Shown here: positions 42,282 to 53,796 of the stretch, piece after piece | Numbering within the stretch: position 1 is the stretch's first letter | Layout: the number at the start of each line of letters is the position of its first letter | DNA from: Lysobacter sp. | GTDB lineage: Bacteria; Pseudomonadota; Gammaproteobacteria; Xanthomonadales; Xanthomonadaceae | Length of the DNA: 64,000 nucleotides | Assembly: GCA_011526085.1 (NCBI GenBank) | Contig: WYBC01000039.1 | Location: forward strand, 62,001-126,000 | Reading direction: 5' to 3' | Notes under the pieces: model-generated | Told to the model about the DNA's origin: nothing | Database searches by the model: none | What the model saw: only the letters and a program-made list of their open reading frames with translations | Position numbers and translations under genes: made by a program

Positions 42282-43493
42282 GTGGATCTGAAAAGCGGGT
42301 ATCCGTTCTGGGCCGTCAAGAACGGCCTGATGCAGGCCTTTCCGAAAGTGTCGTCCGACATCGCGTGCGACGTGGCGGTGGTCGGGGGCGGCATCACCGG
42401 CGCGCTCATCGCGCACGCCTTGTCGAGCCATGGTCATGCGGTGGCCGTCGTCGAACAGCGCGACATCGGATGGGGCAGCACGGCCGCGAGCACGGCCTTG
42501 CTGCAGTACGAAATCGACACCCACATGATCGACCTGGCGAAGCGCTACGGCGAAGCGCAGGCGGTGGCGGCCTATCGCGCCTGCGCCGATGCGATTCCCG
42601 CGCTGCAGGCATTGGCCCGCAAGCTCGGCGATGTCGATTTCGCGCGCATGTCGAGTCTCTACTACGCCAGCCGTCGCCGCGACGTGGCGGCGATGCGCGA
42701 GGAATGCGATTCGCGCCGGCGCCACGGCTTCGACGTGCGCTGGCTGGAACGCGACGCACTCCGCGTCGGGTACGCCATCGACGCACCGGGTGCGATCCTC
42801 AGCGCGCTGGCAGCGCGGGTCGATCCCTATCGCATGGCCTACCGCCTGCTGGCGGCGGTGTCGAAACGCGGCGGCGCGGTGTACGACCGCACCTCGATCG
42901 ACACGCTGCACCCGACCGCGCGCGGCGTCGCCCTGCACACCACCGACGGTGTCCGCATTCGCGCCAAACACGTGGTGCTCGCGGCGGGTTACGCCAACCA
43001 GCGCTGGCTGCGCGCGCGCGTGGCGAGGAATCGAAGCAGTTATGCCTTCATCACCGACCCGATCGATGCCGATGTCCTCGGCCCGCTGCGCGACACGATG
43101 GTGTGGGAATCCGCGCGGCCGTATCTGTATCTGCGCAGCACCGGCGACCGCCGCCTGCTGGTCGGCGGCGAGGACGATGCGGTCGACATCCCGTCGCGCC
43201 GCGATCGCCGCGTCGAGGGCAAGGCGCGCCGGTTGCGGAAGAAGGTCGAAGCGCTGTTTCCGCACCTGCCGATGCAGCCGGCGTTCTCGTGGGCGGGCAC
43301 GTTCGCCGAAACCGCGGACGGCCTGCCGTTCTTCGGCCCGCATCCGCAGCTCGGGCCGCGGGTGCATTTCGCGATGGCCTACGGCGGCAACGGCATCACC
43401 TACTCGATGATCGGGGCGGAGCTCCTGCGCGCGCGGATCGAACGGCGCAAGCACCCGCTGGCGGCATTCTTTTCCTTCGAACGCCTGCGCTGA
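42282..43493 (+). CDS. DadA-like FAD-dependent oxidoreductase
   Basis: This 403-residue protein has an N-terminal dinucleotide-binding site (CDVAVVGGGITGALIAHALSSHGHAVAVVE). The domain order is that of D-amino-acid dehydrogenases and glycine/sarcosine oxidases, with a C-terminal GGNGITYS segment. The likely role is oxidation of an amine, amino acid or polyamine-like compound; the substrate is not predictable. The start is a GTG at 42282. The gene is followed, after a convergent gene, by the starch locus. Confidence 0.85.
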   Translation: MDLKSGYPFWAVKNGLMQAFPKVSSDIACDVAVVGGGITGALIAHALSSHGHAVAVVEQRDIGWGSTAASTALLQYEIDTHMIDLAKRYGEAQAVAAYRACADAIPALQALARKLGDVDFARMSSLYYASRRRDVAAMREECDSRRRHGFDVRWLERDALRVGYAIDAPGAILSALAARVDPYRMAYRLLAAVSKRGGAVYDRTSIDTLHPTARGVALHTTDGVRIRAKHVVLAAGYANQRWLRARVARNRSSYAFITDPIDADVLGPLRDTMVWESARPYLYLRSTGDRRLLVGGEDDAVDIPSRRDRRVEGKARRLRKKVEALFPHLPMQPAFSWAGTFAETADGLPFFGPHPQLGPRVHFAMAYGGNGITYSMIGAELLRARIERRKHPLAAFFSFERLR

Positions 43494-43515
43494 GCGCGCA
43501 TCCGACGCCGCGGCC

Positions 43516-43884
43516 TCAGCCCTGCATCGAGACTTCGGTCAGCGCGATCGTGAAGAATTCGACCTTGCCGCAATCCGGGCGGGTGCAGGTGTAGGCGTCG
43601 AAGGCCTGGCGGTCGATCACGCGTTCGCCGAGCGGGCCGTGGATCACGGGCAGCGTCAGCGAGCTCTCGTGCAGGCGCAGGCGGCCGAGCGCCTGCATCG
43701 CCGCGCCGCAGCGCGCGCACGCGAGCTCGCGCAACGCGGGGGTTTCGTCATCGACCAGCAGCGCGTCGTCGTCGACGAAGGTCGCGTCGTGCGCGCCGCC
43801 GTCCGCGGGCAGGCCGCAGTTCCAGCAGATGCCGAACTCGGAATCGTTGTCTTCGCCGCAGCTGGTGCAGTTCCAGATCGCCAT
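43516..43884 (-). CDS. Zinc-ribbon protein with four CxxC/CxxxC knuckles
   Basis: This 122-residue protein starts with NCTSCG (Cys6, Cys9) and CWNCG (Cys20, Cys23). Later come CARCG and CTRPDCG, so up to two zinc ribbons could form. An acidic linker (DATFVDDDALLVDDETP) joins the halves. It looks like a small protein-protein or nucleic-acid adaptor; no family assigned. The start at 43884 (MAIWNC) has GGAG just ahead. It is convergent with the FAD gene. Confidence 0.75.
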   Translation of the reverse strand: MAIWNCTSCGEDNDSEFGICWNCGLPADGGAHDATFVDDDALLVDDETPALRELACARCGAAMQALGRLRLHESSLTLPVIHGPLGERVIDRQAFDAYTCTRPDCGKVEFFTIALTEVSMQG

Positions 43885-44013
43885 GTCTCGCTCCGATGAT
43901 CGCGGCAGGATAGCCGCGTCGTCGTCGTCGATTCCGTCGAAGACGGCACGAACCGCGCCTGGATCCGCCGGAAGGTCGCGCGGCCACGACGGGCGGCCAT
44001 GCTGCACCGCAGC

Positions 44014-44027
44014 AGCAACCGTATTCA
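44014..44027. promoter_or_regulatory. LacI-type operator, site 1 (12 of 14 match)
   Basis: AGCAACCGTATTCA has the central CG and right half-site TATTCA of the two stronger sites at 49253 and 51025. It lies 56 bases ahead of the first MFS gene (start 44083), a normal position for repression. Confidence 0.55.
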
Positions 44028-44082
44028 TGCCTGCCGCCGAACCCACGGGCTATGCTGCCGCACCACCCGGGGAGGACCGCCC

Positions 44083-45534
44083 ATGCTGCGGATGCAAGAA
44101 CGCCTGTCGCTGCCGTTCCTGATGCTGCTGAGCCTGCCGTCGACGGCGATGGGCTTCGCGCTGGCGGTGCAGATTTCCGCGTTGAGCTGGCTGCTGTCCA
44201 CCAAATACGGGTTGAACATCCACGAGATCGGCATCGTCTGGGCCGCGGGTCCGTTGGCGGGCATCCTCGGCCAGGTGCTGATCGGCATCATCAGCGACAA
44301 CGTCTGGCTGTGGGGCGGGCGCCGACGTCCGTTCATCGTGGTCGGCGGCGTGCTGACGTCGCTGATGCTGCTGGCCCTGCCCTCGATCGGCGCGATCGAC
44401 GCAGCGCTGGGCCTCGACGCGATCCTCGGCGTCGCGATCACCGTCGCGCTGGCGCTGGACCTGTCGATCAACCTCGGTTTCAATCCGACCCGTTCGATCA
44501 TCACCGACGTGACCCCGGAAGGACCGAAGCGCACCGCCGGCTATACCTGGATGCAGACGGTCTCCGGCACCTTCGGCGTGCTCGCGTACGCCATCGGCGC
44601 GATCTGGGGGAACATCGCTCTGATCTATTTCGGCGCCGGTCTGGCGCTGGTGTTCTCGATCGTGCCGGCGCTGCTGGTGGAAGAGCCGCGGCGGTTGGCG
44701 CACACCGACACCGGCGCGTCGACCGAGAAACTCGGCGTCGGCGCGCTGTTGATGCTGATGCGGCCGCTGTGGGCGTTCGCGGTGTATGCGCTGATCGCGA
44801 TGGGCATGAAGCTCGCCGGCGTGAAGGCGCACGGCCTGTGGCTGGAAGCGGTGTTCGGCGTGCTGGCGCTGGCGCTGATCCTGCATGCGCTGACCGAACG
44901 GCAGACGCTGGACGGGCGCGAGGACATCGCCGGCTTCCGCAAGGTGCTGGCGGCGCATGCGATCAGCTGGTTCGGCATGCAGACCCTGTTCGTGTTCATG
45001 ATCGGCTTCGTGCAGCAGCGTTTCCCGCAACTGGACGACGATGCGACCGGGCAGTTGATGTCCTTCAGTTTCCTGTCGCTGAACGCGGTCGCCGCGTTGG
45101 TGCCGGCGCTGGTGCTCAGTCCGCTGGCGCTGCGCTTCCGCGAAGTGCGCGTGCATGCGGCCAGCCTCGCGACGATGGCCGCGGGTTTCGGCTTCGTCTA
45201 TCTGTTCGGGTACAGCCACGTCGCGGTCTACGTCGGCATGGGCCTGATGGGCCTGGGCTGGGGCGCGATCGTCAGCCTGCCGTTCGCGATCTTCTCGCAG
45301 GCCGTTTCGCCGGCGCGGATCGGGCTGTACATGGGCGTGTTCAATCTCAGCGTGGTGCTGCCGCAGCTGGCGGTGAGTCTCGGCGTGGGTTATCTGCTGT
45401 CGCAGCTGGAGAACAAGGCGCTGGTGTTCGCGATCGGCGGCGGCTGCATGCTGGTCTCGGCGCTGGCATGGCTGGCGGTGAAGCAGGGCGCACCGCATGC
45501 CCGCGACACGGCGTCGGCCCCGGGCAGCCATTGA
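44083..45534 (+). CDS. SLC45/GPH-like MFS sugar transporter (copy 1)
   Basis: This 483-residue, 12-helix transporter has GRRRPFIVVGG, the loop typical of SLC45-like disaccharide transporters, and FGFVYLFGYSHVAVYVGMGLMGLGWGAIVSLPFAIFS. The start at 44083 has GGGGAGG 8 bases upstream (MLRMQERLS). An operator of the LacI type precedes it, and a LacI repressor gene follows after 97 bases. Together with a second MFS gene at 47659 it probably imports maltose, sucrose or maltodextrins. Confidence 0.85.
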   Translation: MLRMQERLSLPFLMLLSLPSTAMGFALAVQISALSWLLSTKYGLNIHEIGIVWAAGPLAGILGQVLIGIISDNVWLWGGRRRPFIVVGGVLTSLMLLALPSIGAIDAALGLDAILGVAITVALALDLSINLGFNPTRSIITDVTPEGPKRTAGYTWMQTVSGTFGVLAYAIGAIWGNIALIYFGAGLALVFSIVPALLVEEPRRLAHTDTGASTEKLGVGALLMLMRPLWAFAVYALIAMGMKLAGVKAHGLWLEAVFGVLALALILHALTERQTLDGREDIAGFRKVLAAHAISWFGMQTLFVFMIGFVQQRFPQLDDDATGQLMSFSFLSLNAVAALVPALVLSPLALRFREVRVHAASLATMAAGFGFVYLFGYSHVAVYVGMGLMGLGWGAIVSLPFAIFSQAVSPARIGLYMGVFNLSVVLPQLAVSLGVGYLLSQLENKALVFAIGGGCMLVSALAWLAVKQGAPHARDTASAPGSH

Positions 45535-45631
45535 ACCCGGGTTGCGGGTACGGGCCGCCGATGCGGACCGGCGCGTGCGCGCACGCCCCGACCTGACTAC
45601 ACTTCAGATCTGCACTGGATCGGACAGCCCC

Positions 45632-46663
45632 ATGGCGCTTCGCAAAACCAAGGCCACCTCGGTCGACATCGCCCACCGTGCGGGCGTGTCGCAGGCCACC
45701 GTTTCGCGCGTGCTGCGCGGCAGTCCGCTGGTCAACGCCGAAACCCGCAAGCGCGTATTGGACGCGGTGCAGGAACTGAACTACAAGGTCGATCGCCGCG
45801 CGTCGAGTCTGCGCACCCAGCGCGCCGGCACCCTCGCCCTGCTGCTGTTCGAGGATCCGACCGAGGACGAGTCGAACATCAACCCGTTTTTCCTGTCGAT
45901 GCTCGGCTCGATCACCCGCGCCTGCGCGCGCCATCATCACGACCTGCTGGTGTCGTTCCAGCAGCTCTCGGACGATTGGCATGCCGACTACGAAGACAGC
46001 ATGAAGGCCGACGGCCTGATCCTGCTGGGCTACGGCGATTACGTCGATTACCGTCCGAAACTCGAACGCCTGGTCGAACAGGGCACGCATTTCGTGCGCT
46101 GGGGCGCGGTGTTGCCGGACCAGCCCGGCGTGTCGATCGGCTGCGACAACTTCGCCGGCGGCCGCCTGGTCGGCGAACACCTGATCGGTCTTGGCCGGCG
46201 CAGCATCGCCTTCCTCGGCGATGCGTCGAGCCACTATCCGGAATTCCACGCGCGCTACCGCGGCTGCGAACTCGTGCAGCGCGAGGCGGGCATCGCCGAA
46301 GAACCGGCGCTGCAGGTCGATGCGCTGAGTTCCGAGGAAGAAGGTTACGAAGCGGCGAAGGCGCTGCTCGGCCGCGGCGTGCTGTTCGACGCGGTGTTCG
46401 CCGCCAGCGACCTGATCGCGATCGGCGCGATCCGCGCCCTGCTCGAACATGGTTTGCGCGTGCCCGAGGACGTGGCCGTGGTCGGCTTCGACGACATCGC
46501 GATGTCGCGTTTCTGCAATCCGCCGCTGACCACCGTCTACCAGGACACCGCCCACGCCGGTGAGCTGCTGGTCGAGACCCTGCTCAAGCTGGTGAACGGC
46601 CATGCCGCGCAGAGCCAGATGCTGCCGGCGAAGCTGGTGGTGCGGCGGTCGAGCGGGGCGTAG
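45632..46663 (+). CDS. LacI-family repressor of the starch/maltodextrin locus
   Basis: This 343-residue regulator has an N-terminal LacI helix-turn-helix ([35 protein letters not shown]). A periplasmic-binding-protein fold follows, with [23 protein letters not shown] near the C-terminus, the usual effector-domain signature. It begins at 45632; the extra frame upstream overlaps the end of the transporter. Three near-identical 14-base palindromes in front of the transporters, the halogenase-like gene and the pullulanase are the obvious operators. The effector is probably maltose or a related sugar. Confidence 0.92.
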   Translation: MALRKTKATSVDIAHRAGVSQATVSRVLRGSPLVNAETRKRVLDAVQELNYKVDRRASSLRTQRAGTLALLLFEDPTEDESNINPFFLSMLGSITRACARHHHDLLVSFQQLSDDWHADYEDSMKADGLILLGYGDYVDYRPKLERLVEQGTHFVRWGAVLPDQPGVSIGCDNFAGGRLVGEHLIGLGRRSIAFLGDASSHYPEFHARYRGCELVQREAGIAEEPALQVDALSSEEEGYEAAKALLGRGVLFDAVFAASDLIAIGAIRALLEHGLRVPEDVAVVGFDDIAMSRFCNPPLTTVYQDTAHAGELLVETLLKLVNGHAAQSQMLPAKLVVRRSSGA

Positions 46664-46672
46664 GGCGGGCGC

Positions 46673-47149
46673 ATGCACCCGCGCGAAGCGATTTCGCTCG
46701 TGCTCGCGTTTTATGACGCCGGCCTGGCGTCTTCGGATGAAGTCGTGGCCTGGGCCGATGCGCAGATCCGCGCATGCGAACAGCCGGACCCGTTGCTGTT
46801 CGATCTTTCCCTCGAGGGCCCGCGACATTGCCTGCGCAGGCCCGTGCATGAATTTCCGCTGCGGCCCACGAGGATGTCCTTCGCCCAGCGCTTCGCTGCG
46901 CGCGCGTTGGTGCTCTCACCCGACGACGATGCGGCCGGTTTTGCGTTCCTGCACTGGGCGACGGTCGCTTGCATGGGTGAAGATCTCGACGAGCCCCTGG
47001 TGAATTTTTCTCATCTTCTCGATCATCATCTCAACGATCTGGACGACGCGGGTGGCGCGCTGCGGGAACTGCGGGAAGGCCTGCCTGCGCTGATTCCGCA
47101 TTGCAGGCAGCTTTGGCCTTATTCTTTCGAGGATATCTGCATCGCGTGA
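46673..47149 (+). CDS. Unknown 158-residue protein downstream of LacI
   Basis: It starts 9 bases after the LacI stop, so it is probably co-transcribed. It is helical and acidic with a cluster of histidines (FSHLLDHHLNDL). I cannot assign a family. There is no signal peptide or membrane segment, so it is probably cytosolic. Short spacing to lacI argues that it belongs to the starch locus. Confidence 0.6.
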   Translation: MHPREAISLVLAFYDAGLASSDEVVAWADAQIRACEQPDPLLFDLSLEGPRHCLRRPVHEFPLRPTRMSFAQRFAARALVLSPDDDAAGFAFLHWATVACMGEDLDEPLVNFSHLLDHHLNDLDDAGGALRELREGLPALIPHCRQLWPYSFEDICIA

Positions 47150-47200
47150 TCTGATCGCCGTGCCGGATGCGCCGTCGCTATGCGCGATCGGCACGCGGCT

Positions 47201-47575
47201 TCATGCATTTGATCGCCACACCTGCCCGTCGGCATCCGCATGGAACTGCTGCTTGTTCTGGCGCTCCGGTGCGTTTGCCGGCAGCGTCAGCAGTGCCTGT
47301 GCCCAGGCCACGAATGCGGGCAATACCTGCGTTGCGATCACGGCTCTGGCCGCGGCCGCGGTTTGCGAGGGGACATCGCCGCTGACGATGTACAGTCGTT
47401 CTTCGGGTGCGGCGGATGTCGGTGGCCAGAATTCGGCGGAGAAGAAGGTGCGTGCGTTGCCGCAGACCAGCGTGACGTCGAGCGCGATGGTGCCCGCACG
47501 GAGTGCGAGTTCCAACGCACTGGCGGTGAGGACATGGCTGCGGCCTGTTCCGATCGGTCGCTTCTCGATGCGCAT
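47201..47575 (-). CDS. Unknown 124-residue protein downstream of the second transporter
   Basis: This protein, MRIEKRPIGTGRSHVLTASA onward to DGQVWRSNA, has no recognised domain and no signal peptide. The ATG at 47575 has only a weak GGGGG site. It is on the same strand as the SLC45-like transporter, 83 bases downstream, and may share its transcript. The alternation of short hydrophobic stretches (ALELALRAGTIALDVTLV) suggests a small soluble alpha/beta protein. Confidence 0.5.
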   Translation of the reverse strand: MRIEKRPIGTGRSHVLTASALELALRAGTIALDVTLVCGNARTFFSAEFWPPTSAAPEERLYIVSGDVPSQTAAAARAVIATQVLPAFVAWAQALLTLPANAPERQNKQQFHADADGQVWRSNA

Positions 47576-47658
47576 GCAGCGCGCCCCCGGGCTTCGGTGA
47601 TCGTGGATCGCGCCGCAGAACAGGCGTGTGGGCAGGGGCGCCGTGGGCGTCGCTGCCG

Positions 47659-49149
47659 TCAGTGCGCCTTCGGCTCGCGCACCCGCAGCGTGAGCAGCCC
47701 CGAGAGCACCATGCACGTCCCGCCGATGACCAGCGCGTACATCGGCTGATTGCCGAAGAACGTCTTCAGCAGGAAGCCCAGCAGACTGGCCGCGACCAGC
47801 TGCGGGATGACGATGAAGAAATTGAAGATGCCCATGTACACGCCCATCTTCTGCGCCGGCACGCTGTCGGACAGCAGCGCGTAAGGCAGCGACAGGATCG
47901 AGGCCCAGGCGAAACCCACGCCGACCATCGACAGCAGCAGCCACTGCGGATCGCGGATCACGGTGATCGACAGCAGGCCCAGGCCGCCGAGGCAGACGTT
48001 GATCAGATGGGTCCAGCGCAGGCCGAGCCGGCGCGCCATCATCGGGATGAAGATCGCGGCCACCGCCGCGAAACCGTTCGATGCGGCGAACAGCACGCCG
48101 ACCCAGTTGGCGCCGGTGTTGTAGGCCGCCGAAGTGGTGTCCGAGGTGCCGTAGTGCAGCTGGGTGACGGCGCTGGTGGTGTAGATCCACATCGCGAACA
48201 GCGCGAACCACGAGAAGAACTGCGCCCACGCGAGCCGGCGCATGTTGTCCGGCAGCGCGTACATGTCCGACACGACCGTCGCGAAGCCGCCGTCCGCGCG
48301 GAACACGTTCGCCGCGATCAGGCACAGGCCATAGGCGGCGAGCATGCCGCCGAGCACATACAGCATCTTGTCGAGCGCGAAGAACGCGACCACGGCGAGG
48401 AAGACGGCGCCGGCCGCCAGCCAGATCAGGCCGTGGCCGCGCATGCGCGCCGGATCGATCGCGTGCGCGGACAGCGGCGGCGTTTCGTCGAAGGCGTACA
48501 GCTCGTCCGGCGGATACTCGCGGGTGCGCAGCACCGTCCAGCCCATCGCCAGCAGGATCGCCGCGCCGCCGGCGTAGAACGCGTAGCGCACCGTGTCGGG
48601 CACCACGCCGTCGGGCGCGGTGTTGGCCACGCCATAGCGTTCCAGCACCCACGGCAGCAGGCCCGCCACCACCGAGCCGACGCCGATGAAGAAGCTCTGC
48701 ATCGCATAGCCCTTCGCGCGCTGCGACATCGGCAGCTGATCGCCGACGAAGGCGCGGAACGGTTCCATCGAGATGTTCAGCGAGGCGTCCAGCACCCACA
48801 GCGTGCCGGCGGCGATCCACAGCGCGGACGAGTTCGGCATCACGAACAACGCGAGCGACGCGAGGATCGCGCCGATCAGGAAATACGGGCGACGCCGGCC
48901 GAGGCGGGTCCAGGTGCGGTCGGAGAGATAGCCGATGATCGGCTGCACGATCAGGCCGGTCAGCGGCGCCGCGATCCACAGCCCGGGCAGCGCGTCCATT
49001 TCCGCGCCGAGGGTCTGGAAGATGCGGCTGACGTTCGAGTTCTGCAGCATGAAACCGAACTGGATGCCGAGGAAACCGAAGCACATGTTCCAGATCTGCC
49101 AGAACGACAGCTGCGGTTTCTGGTGCGTGGGCGTCGCGTTCGAAGTCAT
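47659..49149 (-). CDS. SLC45-like MFS sugar transporter (copy 2)
   Basis: This 496-residue transporter of the same group as copy 1 has FLGIQFGFMLQNSNVSRIFQTLGA, GYLSDRTWTRLGRRRPYFLIGA and LPYALLSDSVPAQKMGVYMGIFNFF. Such proteins move maltose and maltodextrins in related bacteria (MalY-like). The start at 49149 follows an AGGA site. The operator at 49253 lies about 105 bases upstream, so the LacI protein likely controls it. Confidence 0.88.
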   Translation of the reverse strand: MTSNATPTHQKPQLSFWQIWNMCFGFLGIQFGFMLQNSNVSRIFQTLGAEMDALPGLWIAAPLTGLIVQPIIGYLSDRTWTRLGRRRPYFLIGAILASLALFVMPNSSALWIAAGTLWVLDASLNISMEPFRAFVGDQLPMSQRAKGYAMQSFFIGVGSVVAGLLPWVLERYGVANTAPDGVVPDTVRYAFYAGGAAILLAMGWTVLRTREYPPDELYAFDETPPLSAHAIDPARMRGHGLIWLAAGAVFLAVVAFFALDKMLYVLGGMLAAYGLCLIAANVFRADGGFATVVSDMYALPDNMRRLAWAQFFSWFALFAMWIYTTSAVTQLHYGTSDTTSAAYNTGANWVGVLFAASNGFAAVAAIFIPMMARRLGLRWTHLINVCLGGLGLLSITVIRDPQWLLLSMVGVGFAWASILSLPYALLSDSVPAQKMGVYMGIFNFFIVIPQLVAASLLGFLLKTFFGNQPMYALVIGGTCMVLSGLLTLRVREPKAH

Positions 49150-49252
49150 CGTGGGGTCCTGTGGGGCATGACGTGCGCGGCCGCGCATCGTCGCGCGGCT
49201 ACGATGCCCGTGCGCATCGTGCGCGGCACGTTGCAGTGCAGCATTTCGCGCA

Positions 49253-49266
49253 TGCAAACGTATTCA
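49253..49266. promoter_or_regulatory. LacI-type operator, site 2
   Basis: TGCAAACGTATTCA lies in the 240-base gap between the transporter (start 49149) and the halogenase-like gene (stop 49390). It matches the consensus TGCAWACGTATTCA exactly. Confidence 0.65.
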
Positions 49267-49389
49267 GATCGTTTCGCGCATCGCGGCGACGTTCGCGGGC
49301 GGCGCATGCATGGCATCGTCGCGCTCCCGACCGGCCGGACGTTCCCGCGCATGCGGCATAGAGTTTCAGGCGGCGTCCGCCGCCCCGCG

Positions 49390-50934
49390 TCACATCGGTT
49401 TCGCCGCGCAGTGCTTGGCGATGAATTCCTCATGGGTGGGCATGACCCGCGTGCAATTGGCGATGACGCCGCGGATGCCGGCCATGTATTCGACGATCTT
49501 CTCCTCCGGATACACGTCCACCAGCGCGTGGTAGCCGCGCGGCGTCATCCGCTGGCCGTGCATCACCTGCATCCAGCTGGGTTCGGCGAACAGTTCGTTG
49601 CTGTCGCGGAAGATCCGTCCGTTGCTGTTGAACAGCGCCATCTTGCGGGTGAGCGATTCGGGCACGTCCATGGTCCGGCAGTAGTTCCAGAACGGCGTGT
49701 CGTCGCGCTCGGTGGCGTGGTAGTGCAGGATCAGGAAGTCGCGGATCTTGTCGAACTCGAAATCGGAATGGGCGTTGAATTCGTCGATGTCGGTTTCGTC
49801 GAAACCCGCGTGCGGGAAGAACGCGGTCAGCCGCGCGATGCTGGACTGGATCAGATGGATGCTGGTCGATTCCAGCGGTTCCATGAAGCCGCTGGCCAGG
49901 CCGATGGCGACGACGTTCTTGTTCCAGAATTTCCTGCGCTTGCCGGTGACGAAGCGCAGCACCCGCGGTTCGGCCAGCGCCTCGCCTTCGAGGTTGGCCA
50001 TCAGGGTCGCGACCGCTTCGTCCTCGCTGATGAAGCGGCTGCTGAAGACGTGGCCGTTGCCGACCCGGTGCTGCAGCGGGATGCGCCACTGCCAGCCGGC
50101 GTCGCGCGCGGTCGAACGGGTGTAGGGCGTGAGCGGCGTGGTGCGCACGCAGGGCACGGCCGCCGCGCGGTCGCAGGGCAGCCAGTGGGTCCAGTCGATA
50201 TAACCGGTCTTGAGCGTCTGTTCGATCAGCAGGCCGCGGAAGCCGGAGCAGTCGACGAACAGCTGGCCGGGCACGCGCTCGCCGCTCTCCAGCGTGATCG
50301 CGTCGATGAAGCCGCTCTCGGGATTCTGCTCCACGCCCATGACCTTGCCTTCCGTGCGCACCACGCCGCGCGCTTCGGCGTAGCGGCGCAGGAAGCGCGC
50401 GTAGAGACCGGCGTCGAAGTGATAGGCGTAGGCGATGTCGGCCAGCGGCGAGTTCGGCCGGTCGGTCACCGCGCGCATGAACTTGTTGTGGCGCGCGGCG
50501 AAGGTGTTGATCGAATAATCGTCCAGCGGCGCGGCCTTGCCGGCCTGGTGCATCTTCAGCCAGTACTGGTAGAACGGCACCAGGCCCAGGTCCTGGCCGA
50601 TCTTGCCGAAGCCGTGGATGTAGCTGTCGCCGAGCCGGCCCCAGTTCACGAACTCGATGCCGAGCTTGAACGAGCCCATCGTTTCGCGCATGAACTCCGC
50701 TTCGTCCAGATCCAGCGCGGTGTTGTAGAGCTTGATCATCGGGATCGTCGCCTCGCCGACGCCGACGGTGCCGATCTCCTCGGATTCCACCAGCCGGATC
50801 GAATAGGATCGGCCCAGGACCTTGGACAGCGCCGCTGCGGTCATCCAGCCGGCGGTGCCGCCGCCGACGATGACGATCTGCGAAACGCGTTCGGCGGCAG
50901 GGTTGCCGGTGACGGCGTCGGAAGAGGTGCTCAT
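49390..50934 (-). CDS. Flavin-dependent tryptophan-halogenase-like protein
   Basis: This 514-residue flavoprotein has an FAD site GGGTAGW (24-30), then VGVGEATIP and SFKLGIEF with Lys90, the counterpart of the catalytic lysine of PrnA/RebH. The family motif appears as WQWRIP (281-286), and GFMEPLESTSIHL follows. Lys and Glu residues needed for halogenation are thus present. Such proteins are common in carbohydrate-utilisation loci of Caulobacter and Xanthomonas, and no halogenated product is known there, so the real reaction is uncertain. The start is at 50934. It is divergent from the pullulanase gene. Confidence 0.85.
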   Translation of the reverse strand: MSTSSDAVTGNPAAERVSQIVIVGGGTAGWMTAAALSKVLGRSYSIRLVESEEIGTVGVGEATIPMIKLYNTALDLDEAEFMRETMGSFKLGIEFVNWGRLGDSYIHGFGKIGQDLGLVPFYQYWLKMHQAGKAAPLDDYSINTFAARHNKFMRAVTDRPNSPLADIAYAYHFDAGLYARFLRRYAEARGVVRTEGKVMGVEQNPESGFIDAITLESGERVPGQLFVDCSGFRGLLIEQTLKTGYIDWTHWLPCDRAAAVPCVRTTPLTPYTRSTARDAGWQWRIPLQHRVGNGHVFSSRFISEDEAVATLMANLEGEALAEPRVLRFVTGKRRKFWNKNVVAIGLASGFMEPLESTSIHLIQSSIARLTAFFPHAGFDETDIDEFNAHSDFEFDKIRDFLILHYHATERDDTPFWNYCRTMDVPESLTRKMALFNSNGRIFRDSNELFAEPSWMQVMHGQRMTPRGYHALVDVYPEEKIVEYMAGIRGVIANCTRVMPTHEEFIAKHCAAKPM

Positions 50935-50953
50935 GCAGTGGAGTCCCGTTGAA

Positions 50954-53764
<2,811 letters not shown>

Positions 53765-53796
53765 GTTGCCACCCCACGTTTCGAAGAGGAATTGCC